From Cannabis sativa (Eukaryota > Streptophyta > Magnoliopsida > Rosales > Cannabaceae): 64,000 nt of DNA. How positions within the stretch are numbered: position 1 is the stretch's first letter; each line of letters starts with the position of its first letter. Below, piece by piece: positions 56,779 to 64,000 of this stretch. The notes beneath the pieces are model-generated. The model saw nothing but the letters and a program-made list of their open reading frames with translations. It did no database searches and was not told where the DNA came from. The position numbers and the translations under genes are program-made. The stretch covers positions 69,493,580 through 69,557,579 of the forward strand of contig NC_083610.1 of NCBI RefSeq assembly GCF_029168945.1, read 5' to 3'.

Positions 56779-57929
56779 GGGTTTTTGATTCTGAGGGTAT
56801 AAGGTTGTTTTGATGCTTTGAGATTGTTCTTTGGGGTATTTAGAACAGGTCTGGAAGGTTGCATGAAGTTTGGGGTTGATTTGTTTGAGAAATGAATTTT
56901 TTAAGTTTCTTGCACTGAACCGGAATTCCGGTTCAGTATAGCCTGTAGGAATCGGAATTTCGGTTGGGAAAAAATTGGGAACCCTAGTTCTTCCCATTTT
57001 TGTGTTGTTTAGGGAATTGCCATGCTTTTTATTGATAGGGAAACTTTTAGTTTCTAGTTTAAGTCCCCGGGAAGTGATTTAGCGTGTCACTTATCAAGTG
57101 TTGTGATTATCGTGGTTTAGGAGCCTGTAATTCGCCGAGCAGTTCGTTCCACTCAGGTTGACCGGCACACCTGAATTCGGAATCGAGGTAAGATTAGTAT
57201 AACATTATGCATATGTATTTACATGTTTAGCGTGCATGTTAGGAAGCCTGTTACATTACATTAGATATGTATGTTGGCTTCGTACCATCCGACAGTATCA
57301 CATCGGTACGACTAGAGTATGACTAGCGTACCGAGTATAGGCTGATATTATGGTCGATGGTACTGTACTGTTTGGCTGTATCACATCGGTAAGGCTAGAG
57401 TATGACTAGCAGCTAGAGTATGACTAGCGTACCGAGTATAGGCTGATACTGTAACACATCGGTAAGGCTAGAGTATGACTAGCAGCTGGAGTATGACCAG
57501 CGTACCAAGTATAGGTTGTTACTCTGTCAAAAGTACCGTTGTACGAACGTTCGAGACTCAGTACCGTGTGGGACACGGGGATTAGGGTTGTGGTCAGGGG
57601 TATGGGTGTCTGATCATAACTCGGGATTTATGTATGTTTATGATTTATGCTTTTCTTACTGAGTCTGTCGACTCACAGTGCTATGTTTATGTGTAGGTAA
57701 GGGCAAGGCCAAAGCTGAGGAACCGTGAGGACGAGCCGATGAAGATTGTACATGTCGGGGCGGTTAGACCTGGAGCATACGATCCTCGGGACATTGGGGC
57801 TTCTATACTTAGTCGCTGGGCGGGCGACAAGTATTTTTTAATGAATAGTAAAGTTTTTGTAAAGTATTTTGTAAATGGGATCCCAAAGTATTTTGTATGA
57901 GATATTATAAGTATTTAATTAAATAAGCA
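56779..57929 (+). repeat. Partial Gypsy-type LTR, interrupted by element F
   Basis: Contains the palindrome ACCGGAATTCCGGT, a TCGAG-GTAAG donor-like site (57188), tandem repeats (57290-57535) and a chromovirus-like region TTACTGAGTC to GTGTAGGTAAGGGCAAGGCC. Layout resembles the element D LTR but sequence is different. The left end is undefined; the right end is cut by element F. Classification as an LTR is inference. Confidence 0.5.
57290..57535. repeat. Tandem repeats in the Gypsy-type LTR fragment
   Basis: About three copies of a unit containing TATCACATCGGTA, CTAGAGTATGACTAGC and GTACCGAGTATAGGCTGATA, with internal deletions and duplications. Confidence 0.75.
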
Positions 57930-58807
57930 TGTTATAGTGGGATTTCTCTCACCTAGAAACTCGAGACCAGACTCCTGTTTGGAGGACACGTGTATTCAGA
58001 TTTCCAATGAAAGCTGAGATGTCCATGAGAAACTCCTCGAGTTTAAACCTCGCCTGAGCTAGAGTCAGCGAAATAATGCGAGTATGACCAAAGTCTGATC
58101 GCATAACTGTATCTCGCATTCTGTGGAACCAGAGAACGGATCCAACTCGCATGTATCAGGATATGTGCGGGTGTCCATTCTATACTCCTGCGAAAACAAA
58201 GAGATCGATTCTCTATAATGCGAGTTGGTCTCAATGACCTGACAGCCTCGATAAACCAATTGCATGTCTAGGTTCTATCAGCTCGTCATACGATATCTAT
58301 AGATGCGACTATAGAAGAACGCAAACATCCTAAACTTAATTAAATGTTAGGTCTATCTTAAGCCCGCGAGCTTACACTAGAATATGAACAGTCAACTCGC
58401 ATATTAGAAGACGCATACGTTGCTGTATTTAGTGAATAGAAACTATTATTCATTTATTGATGTTTACGTTTTTAGTGTAATTACTATAAATCAATATGCA
58501 AACGGATTGACAATGAATGCAATCCTTGTGTAACTAACTGGACACTTGCTTTGTATATAAAGGAGTGATCCACCATGAAATGAGACCTACGAAACTCTTG
58601 CTACAGTGGACAAAGCAGACCGTGATCTGACTAAACCACTATAATCCTTTGTCTTCTTGTTATTTCCAGTTTTCTGTTAAGTATTTACATTCCCAGCTCG
58701 AGTACTCGCCATTTTAGGTTGAATACTCGCAATTGCTCTTCAAATAATTTCCTCTTATTATTAGTATTATTATATACTTTCGGTGTTGCGAATTTTGCTC
58801 GACAACA
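57930..58807 (+). repeat. Element F 5' LTR
   Basis: Proposed TGTTATAGTGGG start and CAACA end (58803-58807). TATATAAA at 58555-58562 fits the U3/R promoter. The second LTR is outside the window, so the left end is uncertain. Confidence 0.6.
58555..58562 (+). promoter_or_regulatory. TATA box of element F LTR
   Basis: TATATAAAGG about 250 bp before the LTR end. Confidence 0.55.
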
Positions 58808-58809
58808 TT

Positions 58810-58827
58810 TGGCGCCGTCTGTGGGAA
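58810..58827 (+). other. Primer binding site of element F
   Basis: TGGCGCCGTCTGTGGGAA two bases inside the LTR, a form typical of Tat elements; the TGGCGCC part fits tRNA-Asp, tentatively. Confidence 0.8.
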
Positions 58828-58869
58828 CCAAGAAGTACATTCTTACTAAATTCAGGAAGGAAAATCATC

Positions 58870-59918
58870 ATGGCTTGAAACCAAGCAAACGAAGGTGTTA
58901 ACAACGAATCCATCAACATCGGAATGATGAACGTTCGATTATCTGGAGTTAGAACGCCACCTGTGGATGTCATTAATGGCGAAGTAGGGACAGGTAATGT
59001 CAGACCTCTCAACCTATTCCCTAAAACGGCTGGCCCCCAAATTAGAGAAACATCCACGCCAGCAGCGACAACGGGGCACTTTCCACCCATCACTCCGGCG
59101 GTAGTATCCGAGGGAATCGTCCATCACACCACTGACCAATACACTGCGATCCAGGATTAACTACGCACCCTGCAGGCTGAGGTGGATGGACAGAACAGGG
59201 CCAACGCCCCCATCGAGCCCCCACTACTCGCACAGATAACCCTCAAGTAACAAATGCCAGGCGTCGTAATAACCGTGTTCGCAGGGAACGAAGAACCAAC
59301 CCTGAAGGTCTGGGCCTGAATCAACCAACCTCAAGAGACCAATCTGCGAGGTATCCCAACCAGGAGACGCAAGTTGATGAAGACCCCGAGCGACGCAACC
59401 CTCGCAGCAGGCCTTCAAGAGACAACGACTTAGAATCCACCTCCTCGTCTTCACATGGTCGCACACCTAGCAGGTATACGAGGCCTGGTTCTGTGGAGAC
59501 GCACCAGGGAGGACGATATCAGGTTCATAGGGGTGATCTGCGTGATCACCTCAACACTATTTTTAGAGCACGCTCCCACGCCCCTCATGACGAGGAAACA
59601 CCCCGTGACCCCCAAATGGGCGATCAAGGTGTAAATACTCGCACATATCCGCCTAACGCACCAGCAGCGACTACCAGGGTTAATGTCCCAGCAAACCTCG
59701 CCGTAGTAGCCACAACTCCTGCAGTCGTAGCACTCCCGGCTCCCGTAGCCGAGGGTATTGATCAAAGCATGCTTTTGCAAGCTTTGAAAATGCTCGAGCA
59801 GCAGAGAAAGCCCATATACAAGCTGCCTGGGACCTCTTCTTTTACTACGGAAGTGCGACAAGCTCAGCTTCCCAAGGGATTCTGATTATCCGAATCCCTA
59901 AAATACAAATCTACCTCT
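58870..59918 (+). pseudogene. Gag N-terminal part, element F
   Basis: A likely gag start is ATG at 58870, with a TGA at codon 3 (MA-stop-NQANEGVNNES). It continues as MMNVRLSGVRTPPVDVINGE to 59160, then shifts frame and resumes from about 59493 (METHQGGRYQVHRGDLRDHL ... LQALKMLEQQRKPIYKLPGT). A TGA at about 59883 within QLPKGF-stop-LSESLKYKS precedes the CCTCT insertion site. Low-complexity Pro/Ala sequence, as usual for Tat gag. Confidence 0.75.
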
Positions 59919-61804
59919 TGTTGGGTTTTATGCCCTAAATAAAACTCAATTCAATATAATCAGATTTACTTATTAATATAGATTAGAAATAACATTTAAT
60001 GTTGCATGGTTCACATGATTTATTTCATGATTATATGTACATAATGTATAAATTCATTTGAAACCCTTTTCACATACTTGATCCTGTTTATTGTGTTGTC
60101 AACATATTGACTATGTGAATAAAGATTCCTAGATTTATCAGACACAGGGTTTTACTGATATGATAATCTACAACAGAGTTTACTTGCATTTGGAGAAATG
60201 CTATGTTCCTTCCAAAGCATTGGTTAAAGTAAAGCTCAAGTTGGATGCATGGAGTATGCATCAGAAGGGAGCGATATTGAACTTTGACTTAGATTTATTA
60301 AACTTACCGTAATATCTATTCAAGTCAATATCGCCTAGTTGATCCTAGATCAAATGATCTTAATCCTGTTATGATTAGGCTCAATCTCAAGAGGCTATTC
60401 GTGTTCTTTGATTTGTTAGTTAAGCCTACTTTTAGGTCAGGGTGATACGTACATTTTGGGAACACGGTAGTGCAATTGAGTGGGAGCGCTAACATAAACA
60501 TGGAATCTGTAACTTCTATCTGGAGAATAGTAAGTAAAGGATGATCTCCTTCGAGCTTGACCAAACGAAAATAAATGGTGGAGTACTCATTTCACATAAG
60601 CTGAAATATCATTTATACGGGGTTAAGTGTTTTAAGGATAAAATACATTGTAGGGTGTAACGGTAATCTAATCCCTTTACAGTGTAGATCATTCATATAG
60701 AGGATCATTGATCAAATTAGGATTATAACAATGGATAACTAATGATGTGTCTATATGGTGGAACATATAGAGCATTCTATATACTGAGAGTGCAATTTTA
60801 AGTTCTATGCGTGGATTCAACGAATAATTAATAAGTCAGTGAATTTAGGTTATAAATTCATGATCTGCTTATTAGAAGCTCGGTTATATAGACCCATGGT
60901 CCCCCCACTAGTTGAGATAATATTGCTTGTAAGACTCATATAGTTGGTTTTGATTAATCAATTATAATTCTCAATTTAGACTATGTCTATTTGTGAATTT
61001 TTCACTAAGTAAAGGCGAAATTGTAAAGAAAGAGTTTTACGGGCATATTTATTAATTATGATACTTTGTATGGTTCAATTAATAAATATGATAAATGACA
61101 ATATTATTTAATAATTATTTATAGTTATTAAATAGTTAGAATTGACATTTAAATGGTTGAATTAGAAAATTGGCGTTTTTGAGAAAATATGATACAGAAA
61201 TGATAAAACTGCAAAATTGCAAAAGTGAGGCCCAAATCCATATTGCATAGGGCCGGCCACTTTTGTAGGGTTTTACATCTGATATTTTCATTATTTTAAT
61301 GCCAAATAATTCAAACCTAACCCTAGTGGAATGCTATAAATAGATAGTGAAGGCTTCAGGAAATTTACACTTAACTTCTGACTTTCCTTCAGAGAAAAAC
61401 CTGAGCCTTCTCTCTCTATTCCTAGCCGCCACCTTCTCCTCTTTCTTCTTCCTTGAAATTTCGAAATACTTAGTGTTAGAGTAGTGCCCACACACAACAA
61501 GTAATACCTCAATCATAGTGAGGAAGATCGTGAAGAAAGACTTTCAACAAGAAGGAGTTTCAACACTAAAGAAGGAGAGAAAGAGATCCAGGTTCAGATA
61601 TTGATAATGTTCTGCTATAGAAAGGAATCAAGGGCTAGATATCTGAATAGAAGGAGTCATATTATTCCGCTACACCCAATGTAAGGTTTCCTAAACTTTA
61701 TATGTGTTTATTTCGTAATCGTTTTAGAAGTTCATATTTAGGGTGTTAATCAACATACTTGTGAGTAGATCTAAGATCCTGGTAAAATAATTTCCAACAC
61801 CTCT
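59914..61804 (+). mobile_element. Solo Copia LTR (A/E superfamily) in gag of element F
   Basis: 59919-61799 (1881 bp) begins TGTTGGGTTTTATGCCC and ends TTTCCAACA, flanked by CCTCT (59914-59918, 61800-61804). It is the reverse complement of the A/E LTR type. Removing it with one duplication leaves gag in frame (KYKSTSNPIDYLEKFNTIME). Confidence 0.95.
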
Positions 61805-63868
61805 AATCCCATAGATTATTTAGAAAAGTTCAATACTATAATGGAAGTAGATCAGGTACCTCAGCTCGCGAAATGTCGCATTCTTGCGGCAACGCTTGAG
61901 GAAAATGCCCACGATTGCTTCAGCCAATTGCCTGAGGCCTCAATCTCGACATGGGAAACCTTTGTCGATCTATTCCTCACGCATTTTCAGGCCACAATGA
62001 CTTATAGGCCGCCCTATACTACTCTGGCTAACATCAAGCAAGAAGCCGGTGAGTCTATGCAAGATTATTTTAAACGTTTTAATGCCGAAGTAACAAAAGT
62101 TGAGAAGGCTCCCGAGTCTTCGTTTGTTTGCATGTTAATAACAAGTGTCCTGCCAAGAATCGATTTTTGGAGGGAGTTACAGGCTCGGAGACCTGAATCG
62201 TTAGTCGAGTTCTTTGCCATGGCCAAACCGCATAAGAGAATTGAGAATTCTCTAGCAGAATTGGAGAAAAGCAAAGACAAGCGTAAGTCACAAGTGTTGC
62301 GGTCACGATCCCGCAGTCCCCGAGGGAAAAATTCCAGAGGTCGAAGCCCAAGAAGATGTTGTCCACGTAGACAGCGAAGCCCAAAATTGGCCAAGTCCCC
62401 TCCAAAGAAGGAGTCCTCGCTGAAAAGAAAAGGCAGACCGCATTTCGTGAATTATACTGAGCTCGCAGTACCACGAGACCATATCTACGCCATCGAGAAA
62501 AAGAACGGGGTGTTCAAGAGGCCTCCCCCGATTAGGGGAAATCGCGACAAGAGAGACCCCAAAAAATTCTGTAAGTACCATAAAGATATTGGTCACACTA
62601 CTCTGGAATGTTGGGTCTTGCAGGATGAAATCGAAGAGCTGATCCAGAGGGGAAAATTCGACAAATATAAAAGGAACGAGGAAGGTCATCCCCGAGCGGA
62701 TGACAAAGAGGAAAATCAGAGCGCGAGTGGTTCGAGGACACCTCGCAATATATTGACCATCATAGGTGGACCCCATATCGCAGGAGACTCCCGGAAGTCG
62801 CAGGAGCGATATGCAAAGGAAGCTAAAGAGAAGCTCCTCACCAATGTGAACAATCTTAGTGAGCGGGCAGAGAAGTTATTCAAGAGAGAATGCGACGACA
62901 TCACGTTCATGGAGAGTGATGCGAGATGGGTCCATCACCCGCATTCTGACGCATTGGTCATTGTCGCCAATATTGGCGGAGACAACGTCCACCGTATACT
63001 CGTGGACAATGGAAGTTCAGTAAATCTCTTGAACTTCCAAGCCTTTAAGCAAATGGGGTTGCATGAGAAGGATCTGCGACCTGTAACGTCGAGTATATAC
63101 GGTTTTACCGGCGACGTCATTGCACTGAAAGGGATGATTAAACTCTCGATTACCTTGGGAACCGCCCCTGTAGTAGCCAAGTCAATGGCTGACTTCGCCG
63201 TAATCGACCAATATTCGGAATACAATGTCGTGATTGGTCGACCAATCTTGAAAGAGATGAAGATCGTGATGTCGATCTATCATCTCACAATGAAGTTCCC
63301 TACTCCCGCTGGAGTAGGCTCTGTGCAAGGAGTCCAGTCAGACTCGCGAGAATGCTACAATGCAGCAGTCAAGCTCGCACAGAAGAAGTCAGTAAATGTC
63401 ATCTATTTGTTAGAGGCACCGCCTCCTCGCCAGGAGGTCCTTAGGATCGAAGAGGTGCCACACACAGATGGACTAGATCTGGAACCAATAATCCTCGATC
63501 ATGCCGCAGCCGCCCAAGTCGCGGAAGACACTATTGAGGTACCTATTGATCCCGTAGATAATAGTAAAGTTTTGAAAATTGGCTCTAAATTGACTTTTCA
63601 GCAGCGAGAAAAACAAACGACTTTTCTCAAACAAAATCTTGATGTTTTCGCTTGGAAACATTCAGATATGGTCGGAATATCTCTGCAGGTCATGTGTCAT
63701 CGCTTGAACATTGACCCCGAGAGGTGTCCGACAGAAGCGCCGCAAAATGGACCCCGCAAGGTACCAAGCGCTAAAAGAAGAAGTCGACCGCCTCCTAGCC
63801 TGCGGCTTCATATGGGAGTCATTCTACCCCGATTGGTTAGCAAATCCCGTACTCGTGCCCAAGCCTAA
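61805..63868 (+). pseudogene. Gag capsid, nucleocapsid and protease, element F
   Basis: Continues gag after the solo LTR. Capsid: NPIDYLEKFNTIMEVDQVPQ, LPEASISTWETFVDLFLTHF and IKQEAGESMQDYFKRFNAEV. Ser/Arg-rich basic stretch (about 62280-62420). Tat-type knuckle CKYHKDIGHTTLEC (about residues 242-255 of the frame that starts at 61841). IIGGPHIAGDSRK linker. Protease RILVDNGSSVNLLNFQAFKQ (about 385) and YNVVIGRPILKEMKIVMS. Then VFAWKHSDMVGISLQVMCHR at the RT start. A frameshift near 63715 makes the last 50 residues meaningless. Confidence 0.88.
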
Positions 63869-64000
63869 TGGCTCATGGCGCACATGCGTTGACTTTACAG
63901 ATTTAAATAAAGCCTGTCCCAAAGACAGCTTCCCACTTCGTAGCATTTGACCAACTTGTTGATGCCACTGCAGGTCATGAACTTCTCAGCTTCATGGACG
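63711..64000 (+). pseudogene. Reverse transcriptase start, element F (partial)
   Basis: Continues RT in another frame: MDPARYQALKEEVDRLLACG, WLANPVLVPKPNGSWRTCVD and FTDLNKACPKDSFPL, then a further shift (FPLRSI-stop) and IDQLVDATAGHELLSFMD up to the window edge. The catalytic YVDD would be beyond the edge. Confidence 0.85.

Larger units (their letters stand above)
57930..64000 (+). mobile_element. Ty3/Gypsy Tat-type retrotransposon F, 5' part, running off the window
   Basis: 5' LTR (about 57930-58807) ending GCTCGACAACA, then the primer site TGGCGCCGTCTGTGGGAA (58810-58827). Gag, protease and the beginning of RT follow on the plus strand. A solo Copia LTR is inserted in gag. Several stops and frameshifts make it defective. 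The left LTR boundary is my best estimate. Confidence 0.85.

Overview
The window is intergenic, retrotransposon-packed DNA from a flowering plant. No intact host gene was found. The evidence for a plant is the families themselves: Ty1/Copia elements with initiator-tRNA-Met primer sites, a chromodomain Ty3/Gypsy element of the Tekay/Del type, two Gypsy elements of the Tat type (one with an archaeal-type extra RNase H and a spliced antisense gene), and a LINE RNase H remnant. The background is very AT-rich. I cannot name the species.

Layout. (1) 82-10120: Copia element A, minus strand, complete with both LTRs and the target duplication AGATC. (2) 10121-14339: AT-rich spacer with a decayed LINE-type RNase H remnant (11128-12225) and a palindromic MITE-like unit (about 13550-13935). 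(3) About 14340-55625: a roughly 19-bp minisatellite, split by Copia element B (14840-55261 with duplication GACAT). B is itself a nest. Gypsy/Tat element C (16155-40440, duplication GTAAT) sits in B's reverse transcriptase/RNase H region. Copia element E (42597-52722, duplication TGTCC) sits in B's gag. Inside C sit Tekay element D (17145-27250, duplication GTACT, plus strand, almost identical LTRs) and an inverted solo LTR of the D family (29567-32035, duplication CTGGA). (4) 55621-57929: unassigned sequence, a truncated Copia LTR and a piece of another Gypsy LTR. (5) 57930-64000: Gypsy/Tat element F, plus strand, running off the end, with a solo Copia LTR (59919-61799, duplication CCTCT) in its gag.

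Order of events: minisatellite, then B, then C and E into B, then D and the solo-LTR parent into C. Removing each insertion with one copy of its target duplication restores reading frames in B gag, B RT/RNase H, the C antisense gene and F gag. That is the strongest support for the boundaries.

Most interesting signals: a core of about 45 bp, with weaker similarity upstream, shared in the same sense by the leaders of Copia elements A and E and by the LTRs of the unrelated Gypsy element D; an antisense, intron-containing gene inside C; a repeated leader motif and a GC-rich island retained in Copia E although its pol is destroyed, suggesting a non-autonomous element moved in trans; and seven near-palindromic 16-mers in B's leader.
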